Shown here in pieces: positions 21,795 to 31,844 of a DNA stretch of 64,000 bases; the first letter of the stretch is position 1; the number at the start of each line of letters is the position of its first letter. Under the pieces are notes generated by a model that saw only the letters and a program-made list of their open reading frames with translations, was not told the origin of the DNA and did not search any database. Location of the stretch: positions 62,001 through 126,000 of the forward strand of contig CAKONC010000001.1 of assembly GCA_934096985.1 (NCBI GenBank), read 5' to 3'. The position numbers and the translations under genes were made by a program. This stretch comes from an uncultured Bacilli bacterium (GTDB taxonomy: Bacteria; Bacillota_I; Bacilli_A; RF39; UBA660).

Positions 21795-23381
21795 CTAAAA
21801 ATTCCAAATAATTTTTATAATTCTCTTATTATTTTCATCTAGTTTTCCAATGTAAATTTTGAAGATAAATTCATCAACAATGAGCTTATTTAATTTTTTT
21901 ATAACTTTATATTTTATAAATGAATTTTTATTATCATTAATTGTAAATTTCTTATTTTTACAAAGATTAATTTTACTTTCAATAAATTTTATTTGATTTG
22001 TGTAAAAATTTTCATTATTAGTATAATCAATAGTTAATTCTTTAAATTGTTCATTAGTAATTATTTTATTAACCTTATCTTCATATAGTGATTTTAAATA
22101 TCTTTTATTTTCTAATAATTTTTTTTTACATTCTATTTTTTGCTTTTCTAGTAAACTTAATTCATTTATCATTGTATTTTTGGTATTATTAGCCACAATT
22201 TTAGATAAAATCTTTTCATCATAATAATTTTTTATTTTTTCATTGATTGCTCTTAATATAACACTTTCTAATTCATCATATCTAATAGATTTTTTATTAA
22301 TGCAATCATTATATCCATTATTAACACTTGAGCAAACTAAATATTCATGTAATTTAGAATTCTTTTTTTTCATATATTTATTGCACTCTAAACAAAATAC
22401 TTTACCAGAAAAATTATGCACAATTCCCGTATTTTTTCCAGCTTTTGTTCTTTCATTAATATACTTTTGTACTTTATCAAATGTTTTATTATCAATAATA
22501 GCTTCATGAGTATTTTCTCTTCTTATCCAATTATTTTTATTTTTTTTAATAATTTTATGATTTTTATAACTTATTGTAGTTCTTTTGCCCTGCACTAAAT
22601 TACCAATATATAATTCATTTGTTAGTATCGTTTTAATAGCATTTGCAGACCATTTTATTTCTTCTATAGGCCTATTACTTATTATGTTTAGTTTACTTCC
22701 TTTTTTATATTTATAAAATGAAGGAGATGGTATTTTTTTTTCATTTAAATATTTGGCTATTCCTGTAAAGCACATTCCTTTTAAATATAATCTAAAAATG
22801 TCTTTTACTATTTTAGCAGCCACAGGGTCTATTATTATTTTGTTATTATTTTCTTTTGAAATTTCATAACCAAAAGAAGTAAAAGGGGAAATAAATTCAC
22901 CTTGTTTCATTTTTGCTTGAAAAGCACTTCTAATATTATTTGAGATATCTTCTAAGTACCATTCATTAACAAGGCCATTTATTTGCCTAGATTTTTTATT
23001 GCCTTGGATATTAGTATCTACATTATCAACTAAACCGATAAATCTAATATTCCATTCAATAAACTTATTGTGAATATATTTTTCAATTATTTCCATATCT
23101 CTAGAAAATCTGGATTGACTTTTACATAGGACTATATCAATTTTTCCATTTTCACAATCCTTAATTAATCTTTCAAATTCAGGTCTATAAGTACCGGCAC
23201 CTGACAAATCTTCATCACAATATTCATCAACAAGTTTAAATTTGGGATTTTTTCTAATTTCGTCTAAAAGTAAATTTCTTTGATTTTTAATGGACTCACT
23301 ATCGTCAAGTTTATTTGTTTTGTCTTTATCTTCATCAGATAATCTTAAATAAATAGCAACTTTTAAATAATCTTTATTCAT
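21795..23381 (-). CDS. Large serine recombinase of element 2
   Basis: 528 residues, the typical size. N-terminal catalytic domain: VAIYLRLSDEDKD with the nucleophilic Ser at about residue 15, SESIKNQRNLL, CKSQSRFSRD. The recombinase domain follows (FISPFTSFGYEISK, IAKYLNEKKIPSPS, LTNELYIGNLVQGKRTTISY), then a zinc ribbon (VFCLECNKYMKKK...VCSSVNNGYNDCINK) and a long coiled coil. It should catalyse integration and excision at the AGCAACT sites. GGAGG precedes the ATG at good spacing; unlike the element 1 enzyme nothing looks broken. The 266 nt upstream, between it and the divergent giant gene, holds promoters for both and no gene. Confidence 0.9.
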   Translation of the reverse strand: MNKDYLKVAIYLRLSDEDKDKTNKLDDSESIKNQRNLLLDEIRKNPKFKLVDEYCDEDLSGAGTYRPEFERLIKDCENGKIDIVLCKSQSRFSRDMEIIEKYIHNKFIEWNIRFIGLVDNVDTNIQGNKKSRQINGLVNEWYLEDISNNIRSAFQAKMKQGEFISPFTSFGYEISKENNNKIIIDPVAAKIVKDIFRLYLKGMCFTGIAKYLNEKKIPSPSFYKYKKGSKLNIISNRPIEEIKWSANAIKTILTNELYIGNLVQGKRTTISYKNHKIIKKNKNNWIRRENTHEAIIDNKTFDKVQKYINERTKAGKNTGIVHNFSGKVFCLECNKYMKKKNSKLHEYLVCSSVNNGYNDCINKKSIRYDELESVILRAINEKIKNYYDEKILSKIVANNTKNTMINELSLLEKQKIECKKKLLENKRYLKSLYEDKVNKIITNEQFKELTIDYTNNENFYTNQIKFIESKINLCKNKKFTINDNKNSFIKYKVIKKLNKLIVDEFIFKIYIGKLDENNKRIIKIIWNF

Positions 23382-23647
23382 AAAGCCTCCAATAGTTAAT
23401 TAAAGCTATATTCTATAATATTAAATATTTTTTCATTAATTATTTGTTTTAACTTTGTATCGGTTATATTTTTATCCATAACTTCTATAACGTTATATTT
23501 AGTATTTATAAAAATGCCTCCTTTTTTTACAATAGTTGTTTTTTATTTATCAATATATTTTATTTATTTTATAGTAAAAAAATAATCTTTATGATATTAT
23601 ATATTTATAATAGTGCGGTTGCATTAATTTTTGATGGTGTGTGATTT

Positions 23648-26600
23648 ATGAATGAAAAAATGACTTTAGAACAATTTCAACAAATAAAAAATCAATTAAT
23701 AAGTTTAGCAAATGAGGCTACATATGATGATCCTGATATAGAGCAGAGGATAGTTGAACAATATTTAAAAATTCAAAATCAATTATTAGAATATGATTTA
23801 AGTGACATTCCATTTGAAGCATGGGATGGTGTGCCAATAGTTTCAGATAAAGATCATGTAGTGGATTTTTCTAAAACAAAAGCTAATATAGATTTTGGCT
23901 TAATTTCATATTATGGATATGGCAATTTTAGGGGTTGCAATATAAAAAATCTTAATTTACTTGGTAGTTATTTAAATCCTAGTGAATTTGATGAGAAAAC
24001 AATTAGAGCTAATTCTACATTATTTTTATCTAATATTTTTAATGAAGAATTTAAACGTAAATATTATAGTAGAACTTTAAATATTAGTGATTTGACATCA
24101 TTAACTAGTCAGCAATTAGATGAATTAATGCAAAAAAACATATTGTTACATATAAATCAGCAAGAAAGAACTAGCGTTTTAATAGATACAATTGGTATTG
24201 ATAAAGCTATAAAGTTTTATAAAAATTTTCCTAAAGAATATGAAAATGTTAATAAAATAGTGCAATTACATAATGATTTTAGTGGTTTTATACGTGAAAG
24301 CAATAATATACCAACATTTGATGAATTTTTACAACAAATTAAAACTGCTGATATTTCAAAATTAAAGGATATATGTTTTTCTTATGCAAGAAGACAAATT
24401 ATAAATTCTAATATAAAAATTATGAAAAATGAATATCCAGAAGCATTTATTCAGGAAAATTCGGATATATTTTTAATTAATACCAATATTCCAGAAGATG
24501 TAAAACAAAGATATTTTAATAGGTCTTTATTAATTCAAGATCTTCTTGATTATCCTGATGTTTTTAGCAATATTTCTATAGATTATTTCATGGATTTTAG
24601 TAATAATATATCACAATTTTTTAGAGATACTTTTGGCATCGGCACATTTCAAGAGTTGATAAAAAAACACCCTGATGTATTTAACCATATTTTACAAGAA
24701 AATCATATTTATGAATTTAGTCATTTTTTGAAACCAGGAAAAGATGCAGATACTACATTTACAAATGCAGTTAAAGATTATTTTTTCAGTTATTGTAATC
24801 CTGAACAATTTTTTGCCTATGAAGATCAGATGCCAAATGATAACTTAAAATGGTTATCATCTATGAAATTTAAATTTGTAAATAAATTAAAAACTAAAGA
24901 AGATTTGTTACAATGTGATAATTCAGTTTTAATTTTTGATTACAAACAAAGAAAAGTATTAGCTGGGCTTGGTATTGATAATGTAAAAAAATTTGAGCAA
25001 GACACAGGCTTTTTTACTCATAAAGAATTTGAGTGGACAGAAGATTTAAACATGCTTAATTTTTGCTTTAGTTATTATGAAGAACTATATTCAATATTTA
25101 AAAATGGTAGTTTATCTTATGATGAATTTTTAGATAAATTTGCAGAATACTTGAATGAAGTTCGCAAACATAATGGTTTTTCTTTACATCAATCTTATGA
25201 TTGGATTCAAGGTAAATTTAGAGAAAATCATCCTGAAATATTTATGGATTCAAATCTGCCTAAAGAATTAAGAGAAGCATTTTATAAAAATAAACTTACT
25301 CCAACATTTATATATGAACATCAGGATTATATAAAATATTTGGTAAATAGAGATTTATTAAGTACTATAAATGTTGAAATGAAATTATTTGCTCCCGGAG
25401 AAACTGATGAAAATGGTTTTGTATTTCCTAGTTACAAAAATTTTGTAAAAGAATATATTTCAAGATATGGTAATGAAAAGTTTCTACAACTTTGTGTTAA
25501 ATATGATGGTATTCTTTCAGATATTGAAGTAAGTAATTCGAATGATGAAATTGAAGATGAACAAGCCATAGAGCAATCATTAAGAAATTCTATTTATGAA
25601 AAAATATTAGAAGGACGCATAGATTATTCATTTCTTAGTAGTAATCAAGACTTTATAATTGAACATCCAGAAATATTTATAAATCTCGATAGTCTATCTA
25701 ATATACCTCAAACTGTTAAAAATGTAATTTTAAAAAATTTTTACAGCGGGAGTCTAAATTTTAATATTATAAAAATATACCCAGAGCTAGTAGATGTACT
25801 TAAAGACAAGAATTTATTTGTAGCATTTAATCGTATTGATGGAAGACATTATAATGAAAGAATATATATAGGTCAAACTTATGAAGAAAAATATAGTGAT
25901 TTAGAATTATTGCAAGTATTTGGTAATGAAAAATTTTTGCAATTATGTGCCAAATATGGAAGATACATGGATGGTGTTACACAACAATTTAGCAAAAATG
26001 TAACTATAAAAAATGGTAAATATATTGATATTAGGCAAGGTAATAAGGAATTAAATTTTGAGGATATTTCCAAGATAATTGAAGATATTATTATTCTTGA
26101 ATGCAAAAAGGGTAATATTGAATATAGACCAGATGATGTACCAGAATTTTTAAAAGAAAAGTCCCCGGAATTGTTTTTGGAAGAAAATGCTCCTGATGAT
26201 TTAAAAAGACATTTTTATAATAGTAGTGCGGGTAGTTATCCTTTAACTTTTGAATTATTGCAAAAGAATAAAGATTGGTTGCCATTTTTAAAAGGAAAAG
26301 CCTTAGCTACTTCATTAATTAGGGGTGAAGAGTATAAATATCAATTAAGACAATATTTTGAATTGTTTGGTGAAGAAAAAGCTATTAAATTAGGAATTAG
26401 TAAGCCTGAAACAATTAAAGAAATGCTAGTGGATAATCAGATTGAACTAATGAAACGTTGGTATGATAAAACTGGTGGTAAGTTTATTCCTGACTATGTT
26501 GTAATGCAAAACTTTCCTTTAGAAGAAGCAGATAAATTTTTATCATCTGGTGCAAATTGGAGCAGTTTGATGAAAATTAAAAGTTTTTCTAAAAAAGCTG

Positions 26601-28570
26601 AATCAAGAGCAGCTATGTTAAAACTAGCTTATTCATTTGGAGCTTTTGATCAAGACCAAAGAGGCCTAAAAAAAGTACAAGATTTATTAACCGGTTTACC
26701 TAAAAAGATTGATGCTGATAATGGATTTATTATAGATCAAATTGATTATCAAATAAATCTTTATAGTCAAAAAAATGTTTTCTATTATAATGAATCAAAT
26801 AATGGTATTCTATCACCTGAAGAAAAGGAAAAAGCATATCAACAAATGATTGAATATATAAAGAAACATGATTTTACTGATTTAATTGATACAGATACTT
26901 TACTTAATTTACTTGAATCATTAAGAAAAGAAAATGTTACAATTGATTTCTCTAAGCCAATATTTGCACAGCTTTATAATAAAAATGAAGATGGTTCATA
27001 TTCTTTAAAAATTAATCCTCAAAGTTGTCAAAAATCGGCTCAAATTATTAGGGGTATTTTAGAAAAATTTTGGACATTACCAATGTTGACACCTGATAAA
27101 GCACATCAATTATTTGGTGGATTTTCCTTAACTTATGATCCTGATTTTAGAGAGTTTTTACTTGCCAATGTAGATACAATTTTACATGATTCACAACAAT
27201 ATACTGGCCTAGTTTCTAGTGTTCAAAGACAATTTAAAGATATTAAAACAATAAATAGTAATAGATTTTTAACCTGGGATTTAGCAATAAGTTTTGTTCA
27301 AAAAAATAAATATGAATCAGTTAATGTAGGTAATGAACGAGTTGCTGAAGTATCCGCTATTGCTGGATATAGTCAAAATGATTTTAATGTATTACAACAA
27401 ATTTATAATTATGGTAAACAAAGAACATTTAGTAGTATTCCAAGAATTGAAAATAAAGTAGAAAAAACAAGTGGCAAATATACTTATCAAATTTTAAGAT
27501 TGGATGATCCTTATGCTATGGCAATTGGTACTTTAACAGATTGTTGCCAGGAATTAAATAATTGTGCTGAAGTTTGTATGGAGCACAGCATGGTTGATAA
27601 AAATGGTCGTATATTTCTTATTAGGGATGAAAATGGTAAAGAAGTTGCACAAAGCTGGGTATGGAGAAACAAAGATGTGCTATGTTTTGATAATATAGAA
27701 ATACCAAACAGGACTTTTGATAGAATTGATAAAGAACATCCAGAATTGGGTAGGAAAGGGTTTACTGATGAAATTTTTGCAATATACAAACAAGCAGCAC
27801 ATGATTTAATAGAAGAAGACGAAAAAGTATATAAAGAGCTATTAAAAAGTGGAAAAATTACGAAAGAACAATATGATGGTTTAAGATTAGGAAAAATAAC
27901 TGTCGGATTGGGATATAATGATATAGCGGAATCATTAAAGCAAAACGCAGTAGTTGATGATGGAAACTTATCAAGACCGTTACCATTTAAAGAACCCGTA
28001 AAACTAACACGACGACTATATACAAATGACTCTACGACACAATATATTTTAGAAAAAAGAAATGATAGAAAAGAATTTAATGGGGAAACGCTTTCTGTGC
28101 ATAGTGACACTTATACTGAGTATACTGATACAAATTTTACACCACAATTTTTAGATTTTTTAATAAAATTGGAAGCTGTTACTAAAAATAATTCAAGAGA
28201 TTTGGGCGTTTCTGCCAGTTATTATAAAGATTCACAACATCTTGTTAGTGATATAGCAATAAGTTATGGATTGAATCCTAAAACAACAAAAATAATAATG
28301 AATCCCAATTTTGCAATTATTTATGATATTAATGGTAATAAACTCAAAATTGGAGATTTATTATTTAACACTAGAGTAGATAATAAAGAACAACAAATGG
28401 ACATTGAAAATAATGTTGTTATGCAAATAAGGTTAGCTTTAAATCAGATTTCAAATGGAAACGAAATAGATATATCTGATTTAGATGAAAATCAAAAGAT
28501 AATGTATGAAAAAGCTATAAGTCTAACTGATGAACTAGATAATGAAAGAGGTGTTGGCCATGGAAGATAA
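23648..28570 (+). CDS. Giant 1,640-residue repeat protein, cargo of element 2
   Basis: No family recognised. No signal peptide or membrane segment; likely cytoplasmic. A motif pair repeats about five times in the first 900 residues: (D/E)(I/L)F(L/I/M)...(D/E)(L/V)(K/R)..(F/Y)(Y/F)...L, near residues 122, 272, 527, 674 and 840. Several copies are followed by a G.EKF(LQLC)KY or G.(D/E)KA block (GNEKFLQLCVKY near 610 and GNEKFLQLCAKY near 760). The C-terminal part (about 1285-1360) is different: AMAIGTLTDCCQELNNCAEV, then GRIFLIRDENGKEVAQSWVW and FDNIEIPN, a Cys-rich block reminiscent of PcfJ-like domains, only tentatively. It overlaps the next gene by 11 nt. A TATAAT box lies at 23606. It fills more than half of the element and is intact, so it is under selection. 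Confidence 0.75.
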   Translation: MNEKMTLEQFQQIKNQLISLANEATYDDPDIEQRIVEQYLKIQNQLLEYDLSDIPFEAWDGVPIVSDKDHVVDFSKTKANIDFGLISYYGYGNFRGCNIKNLNLLGSYLNPSEFDEKTIRANSTLFLSNIFNEEFKRKYYSRTLNISDLTSLTSQQLDELMQKNILLHINQQERTSVLIDTIGIDKAIKFYKNFPKEYENVNKIVQLHNDFSGFIRESNNIPTFDEFLQQIKTADISKLKDICFSYARRQIINSNIKIMKNEYPEAFIQENSDIFLINTNIPEDVKQRYFNRSLLIQDLLDYPDVFSNISIDYFMDFSNNISQFFRDTFGIGTFQELIKKHPDVFNHILQENHIYEFSHFLKPGKDADTTFTNAVKDYFFSYCNPEQFFAYEDQMPNDNLKWLSSMKFKFVNKLKTKEDLLQCDNSVLIFDYKQRKVLAGLGIDNVKKFEQDTGFFTHKEFEWTEDLNMLNFCFSYYEELYSIFKNGSLSYDEFLDKFAEYLNEVRKHNGFSLHQSYDWIQGKFRENHPEIFMDSNLPKELREAFYKNKLTPTFIYEHQDYIKYLVNRDLLSTINVEMKLFAPGETDENGFVFPSYKNFVKEYISRYGNEKFLQLCVKYDGILSDIEVSNSNDEIEDEQAIEQSLRNSIYEKILEGRIDYSFLSSNQDFIIEHPEIFINLDSLSNIPQTVKNVILKNFYSGSLNFNIIKIYPELVDVLKDKNLFVAFNRIDGRHYNERIYIGQTYEEKYSDLELLQVFGNEKFLQLCAKYGRYMDGVTQQFSKNVTIKNGKYIDIRQGNKELNFEDISKIIEDIIILECKKGNIEYRPDDVPEFLKEKSPELFLEENAPDDLKRHFYNSSAGSYPLTFELLQKNKDWLPFLKGKALATSLIRGEEYKYQLRQYFELFGEEKAIKLGISKPETIKEMLVDNQIELMKRWYDKTGGKFIPDYVVMQNFPLEEADKFLSSGANWSSLMKIKSFSKKAESRAAMLKLAYSFGAFDQDQRGLKKVQDLLTGLPKKIDADNGFIIDQIDYQINLYSQKNVFYYNESNNGILSPEEKEKAYQQMIEYIKKHDFTDLIDTDTLLNLLESLRKENVTIDFSKPIFAQLYNKNEDGSYSLKINPQSCQKSAQIIRGILEKFWTLPMLTPDKAHQLFGGFSLTYDPDFREFLLANVDTILHDSQQYTGLVSSVQRQFKDIKTINSNRFLTWDLAISFVQKNKYESVNVGNERVAEVSAIAGYSQNDFNVLQQIYNYGKQRTFSSIPRIENKVEKTSGKYTYQILRLDDPYAMAIGTLTDCCQELNNCAEVCMEHSMVDKNGRIFLIRDENGKEVAQSWVWRNKDVLCFDNIEIPNRTFDRIDKEHPELGRKGFTDEIFAIYKQAAHDLIEEDEKVYKELLKSGKITKEQYDGLRLGKITVGLGYNDIAESLKQNAVVDDGNLSRPLPFKEPVKLTRRLYTNDSTTQYILEKRNDRKEFNGETLSVHSDTYTEYTDTNFTPQFLDFLIKLEAVTKNNSRDLGVSASYYKDSQHLVSDIAISYGLNPKTTKIIMNPNFAIIYDINGNKLKIGDLLFNTRVDNKEQQMDIENNVVMQIRLALNQISNGNEIDISDLDENQKIMYEKAISLTDELDNERGVGHGR

Positions 28571-29570
28571 AGATATTAGCAAAATAATAACAAATGCTTT
28601 ACAAGTTAATAAAGATAAATTAAGTGAAAATATAAAGTCAATAATTATGCAAATGAAAAAAGCTTTTGAAAGCAATAAGAAAATTATTGAACAGGCAAAT
28701 TCTATTGATCAAAAAAATAATAATGGCTTTATTTTAGACTTTAATGTTATTGATAATATATTTTCTAATTTAGAAAAAGAAATTAGTATAATTTATGGTG
28801 ATGTTATTCTTTCTCAAAAAGATGAAAATAAAAATATTATATATGGAACTCAAATAATGGATTATGGAAATGTAATTGTTATTACTGATGGTAATCCATA
28901 TATTACTATTGAAATGGCCATTAGAAATATAATGGCTGGTAATACAACAATTTTTGCAAACGAAGGTTTTATGTTTGGCACTAATCAATTATTAATTCAA
29001 ATAATGCAAAGTGTTTTAGAAATATATAGTTTATCTAAAAATTTAATTCAAATGTATGTATCTGAAAGTTTTGACGAGGTATTAGCAAATTTTTCTAATA
29101 TCGATTTAGTAGTTTGTATAGGTAATCGTAGTTTACAAAATCTGATTTTAAATAAATCCAAAAACAAAACTATTGTTAGTGGGTATGAAAATTTTGATTT
29201 GTATATTGAGGATGCAACTCATATAGACTTTCTTAATAAAATGCTTGATACTGGACTAAATATTCAAGTATATATAAATAGTGATATTAATTTAGATTAT
29301 CCTAATGCTATAATAGTTAGTGATATCGAAGAAGCAATTGCTCAAATTAATTACAATGGAAGTAGGTATAGTTCTGCTATATTCACTGCTGAAACAAAAA
29401 ATGCTTCTAAATTTATTAAAGAAGTAAAATCAAAAATAGTAACAGTTAATACTAGCCCCACTATAGAAAGAATATTAGATATAAAACAAACTGACTTAAT
29501 AAATAAAAAAACTATAATATATCCATTCAGCTTTAAATTAGATGGTAATAATGAAAAAATACAATTATAG
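28560..29570 (+). CDS. Aldehyde-dehydrogenase-fold protein (ProA-like) coupled to the giant protein
   Basis: 336 residues from the ATG that follows GAGGTG; an in-frame ATG six codons earlier lacks a site. The pattern ITDGNPYITIEMAIRNIMAG then NTTIF, VVCIGNRSLQNLI, and SDIEEAIAQINYNGSRYSSA followed by IFTAE and IVTVNTSPTIERI follows the end of the aldehyde-dehydrogenase / glutamate-5-semialdehyde dehydrogenase fold (..E.AI..IN.YGS.HS.AI.T). The catalytic Cys region is not evident, so it may be a non-enzymatic homologue. It overlaps the giant gene's stop, so the two are made together and probably act together. Confidence 0.6.
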   Translation: MEDKDISKIITNALQVNKDKLSENIKSIIMQMKKAFESNKKIIEQANSIDQKNNNGFILDFNVIDNIFSNLEKEISIIYGDVILSQKDENKNIIYGTQIMDYGNVIVITDGNPYITIEMAIRNIMAGNTTIFANEGFMFGTNQLLIQIMQSVLEIYSLSKNLIQMYVSESFDEVLANFSNIDLVVCIGNRSLQNLILNKSKNKTIVSGYENFDLYIEDATHIDFLNKMLDTGLNIQVYINSDINLDYPNAIIVSDIEEAIAQINYNGSRYSSAIFTAETKNASKFIKEVKSKIVTVNTSPTIERILDIKQTDLINKKTIIYPFSFKLDGNNEKIQL

Positions 29571-29575
29571 AAAAT

Positions 29576-29606
29576 TCTAATAAGTAATATGCTTATTAGA
29601 TTTTTT
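29576..29606 (+). terminator. Terminator at the right end of element 2
   Basis: TCTAATAAG / CTTATTAGA perfect stem, loop TAATATG, six T; it shields the flanking ATPase fragment from element transcription. Confidence 0.85.
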
Positions 29607-29617
29607 ATTGTTATAAT

Positions 29618-29652
29618 TGGTGTCCACATTACATTCAAGCAACTCTTTGTTT
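29618..29652. other. attR of element 2
   Basis: Arm GTGTCCACATTACATTCAA, core AGCAACT, then chromosomal CTTTGTTT. Confidence 0.75.
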
Positions 29653-30054
29653 CATGCCACCAGATAAAGATGCCGGATATTTATCCATAAAATCTTTTAA
29701 TCCGTACGTAGTAAGTAAATTTTTTACATATTCAACATTTTCCTTTGTATCTATTTTTTTAATTTTTAAGCCTAAAATTGCATTTTCAAATATGTTTAAA
29801 TAGGGAAGAAGAGCATCTTCTTGAAGCATATATCCTATAATTGGTTTTTCTTTAGAAAAAATCATTTTTCCATTATAATTTTCAAGCCCTGCAATAATGT
29901 TTAATAAAGTTGATTTACCACAACCAGATGAACCGACAATTGCAATAAATTCATTTTCAAACACATCAAAAGAAACATTATCTATAGCAATTACTTCACC
30001 TTTAGGTGTATTAAATATTTTGTTAATATTTTGTAAACTTAAAAGTGGTTTCAT
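29638..30054 (-). pseudogene. ABC transporter ATPase, N-terminal part (split by element 2)
   Basis: About 139 residues, MKPLLSLQNINKIFNTPKGE, with Walker A GSSGCGKSTLLNII, Q-loop region YMLQEDALLPY and the ABC signature LSGGMKQRVA, after which the frame runs into the element and stops immediately. ATG at 30054 is favoured over an in-frame GTG at 30063 because AGGTG precedes it. Nucleotide-binding subunits of TauB/SsuB type power uptake through the adjacent permease. The rest of the gene is at 20413-20749. Confidence 0.88.
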
Positions 30055-30153
30055 TTTTATCACCTATGATATTTTATTCAACTAATAAATTATGAACTAT
30101 TGAAATAGTTTAGAAGTATATTTAAAAAGTTTAATAATTATGTTATATTTATA

Positions 30154-31782
30154 ATGGTGATGATAGTGAAATCGATTTATATATTTGGACATAAAAATCC
30201 TGATACTGACTCAGTTTGTAGTGCAATTGCCCTTGCATATTTAAAAAATGCACAAAATATTAATGCAACAGCAAAAGTTATAGGGCAAATTAATAATGGA
30301 ACAAAATATGTTTTAGATTATTTTAATGTGCCACTTCCTTCATATATAAATGATGTAAAAGTACAAATAAAAGATTTAAAATATGAAAAAGGCGCTTTTA
30401 TAAATGAAAAAGCAAGTATTGGTAACACTATCAGATTTATGCGTCAAAAGGATTTAAATGCAATTCCTATAGTAAATGATAAAAATATTTTAACTGGATA
30501 CGTAAATTTAAAAGATATAGTAAATTATTTAGCACTTACTCCGGATATTATTCTTGATACATCACTTGAAAATATTGTTACATTACTTGATGCAAAAGTA
30601 TTATGTAATCCAATAGAAAATGTAAAAGGACATATAAAATATATAACTTGTTCAAATGAAGAATTTAATAAAAATCAAGATTTAGATTCAGATACTATCT
30701 TAGTAGTAGGAGATCGTTATCATATAGTTGAAAGTGCATTAAATAAAAAAGTTAAGATGATTATTTTAACAAAAAATAGAACTATTTCTCAAAGATTAAT
30801 TAGAAAGGCTCAAAAGAATAATGTTTGTGTTATAAATAGTCCAAACTCTACTGCGTCACTTTGTACTTTATTGCCAAACACCAATTTTATTAAGAATTTA
30901 AATCCAAATACAAATAATTTAACGACAGTAAACATTCATAGTTATTATACAGATTTTCTTTCATTGTCAAAAAGAATTAGTTATACAAATTATCCAGTTG
31001 TAAAAGATAATAATGAATGTTTAGGTGTTATAAAAGTAACACATATGACTGAATATGAAAAGAAAAAAGTTATATTAGTTGATCATAATAACTATTCACA
31101 ATCAGTTGATGGTCTTGAAGAAGCAGACATACTGGAAATAATTGATCATCATAATTTAGGAGATATTGGTACAAGTGCTCCAATAACATTTTTGTGTAAA
31201 CCAGTTGGATGTACTGCCACAATTATATATGAACAATTTAAAAAAGAAAAAATTAAAATTCCTCATGACATAGCGGGATTATTACTTTCTGCCGTTATTT
31301 CTGATACACTTCTTTTTACATCTCCAACAACTACAAAGGATGATATTACTGCTGCAAATGAATTAGCAAAAATAGCTAAAGTTGATATAAATGAATATGG
31401 AATAAAAATGCTTAAAGCCGCAAGTTCAATTAAGGGATTAACGATAAGTGAATTAATTCATCAAGACTTTAAAACATATACAATTAATAATAAAAACTAT
31501 GGTATAGCGGTTATTACTACAATGGATTTTGATGAAATAGAAAAAGATATGGACAAATATATTGCCAAATTAGATGAAATGAGTCAAAATAATTTTAAAG
31601 CAGTTTTAATATTTATAACAGACATATTAAAAAAAGGAAGTTATGTAATTTATAATGAAAATAGTAAAAATTTAGTTAAGAATGCTTTCAATTTGAAAGA
31701 TATAAATGAAGGAGAGTTTTTGCCAGGATTAATATCTAGAAAAAAACAAATACTACCTGCAATAATGAAAGTAGTAGATTAA
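30154..31782 (+). CDS. ppaC: Manganese-dependent (family II) inorganic pyrophosphatase with CBS/DRTGG regulatory insert
   Basis: 542 residues; translation probably begins at GTG 30166 (VKSIYIFGHKNPDTDS). DHH phosphoesterase motifs: FGHKNPDTDSVCSA, ILVDHNNYSQ, EIIDHHNLGD and the DHHA2 C-terminus ending PGLISRKKQILPAI, which binds pyrophosphate. Between the first and second DHH blocks lies an insert of about 240 residues with two CBS-type segments (FMRQKDLNAIPIVNDKNILT, YPVVKDNNECLGVIKV) around a DRTGG-like region. Such CBS-pyrophosphatases are controlled by adenine nucleotides. The enzyme hydrolyses pyrophosphate from biosynthesis. Divergent from the ABC operon; followed by a terminator. Confidence 0.93.
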   Translation: MVMIVKSIYIFGHKNPDTDSVCSAIALAYLKNAQNINATAKVIGQINNGTKYVLDYFNVPLPSYINDVKVQIKDLKYEKGAFINEKASIGNTIRFMRQKDLNAIPIVNDKNILTGYVNLKDIVNYLALTPDIILDTSLENIVTLLDAKVLCNPIENVKGHIKYITCSNEEFNKNQDLDSDTILVVGDRYHIVESALNKKVKMIILTKNRTISQRLIRKAQKNNVCVINSPNSTASLCTLLPNTNFIKNLNPNTNNLTTVNIHSYYTDFLSLSKRISYTNYPVVKDNNECLGVIKVTHMTEYEKKKVILVDHNNYSQSVDGLEEADILEIIDHHNLGDIGTSAPITFLCKPVGCTATIIYEQFKKEKIKIPHDIAGLLLSAVISDTLLFTSPTTTKDDITAANELAKIAKVDINEYGIKMLKAASSIKGLTISELIHQDFKTYTINNKNYGIAVITTMDFDEIEKDMDKYIAKLDEMSQNNFKAVLIFITDILKKGSYVIYNENSKNLVKNAFNLKDINEGEFLPGLISRKKQILPAIMKVVD

Positions 31783-31808
31783 AAAGTTTATTTTCTAGAC
31801 TTTTTTTC
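31780..31808 (+). terminator. Terminator after ppaC
   Basis: AAAAAGTTTA / TAGACTTTTT stem with loop TTTTC, T-run at the 3' side. Confidence 0.7.
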
Positions 31809-31844
31809 TTAAATAGACTATACTAAACTAAGTAGGTGAAATAA

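Larger units (their letters stand above)
20750..29644. mobile_element. Element 2: 8,895-bp serine-recombinase element in an ABC ATPase gene
   Basis: The heptamer AGCAACT occurs at both junctions (20743-20749 and 29638-29644). Inside the ends are 19-nt inverted arms: TTGAATGTA.....GACAC from 20752, and the same pattern inverted at 29638-29620; 14 of 19 positions agree, including both ends. The reconstructed empty site AAGAGCAACTCTT is palindromic around three bases and lies in the codons for the conserved KQRVALIR after the ABC signature. Contents: RhuM/Fic-type protein and large serine recombinase (leftward), then a 1,640-residue protein and its coupled partner (rightward). Confidence 0.85.
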
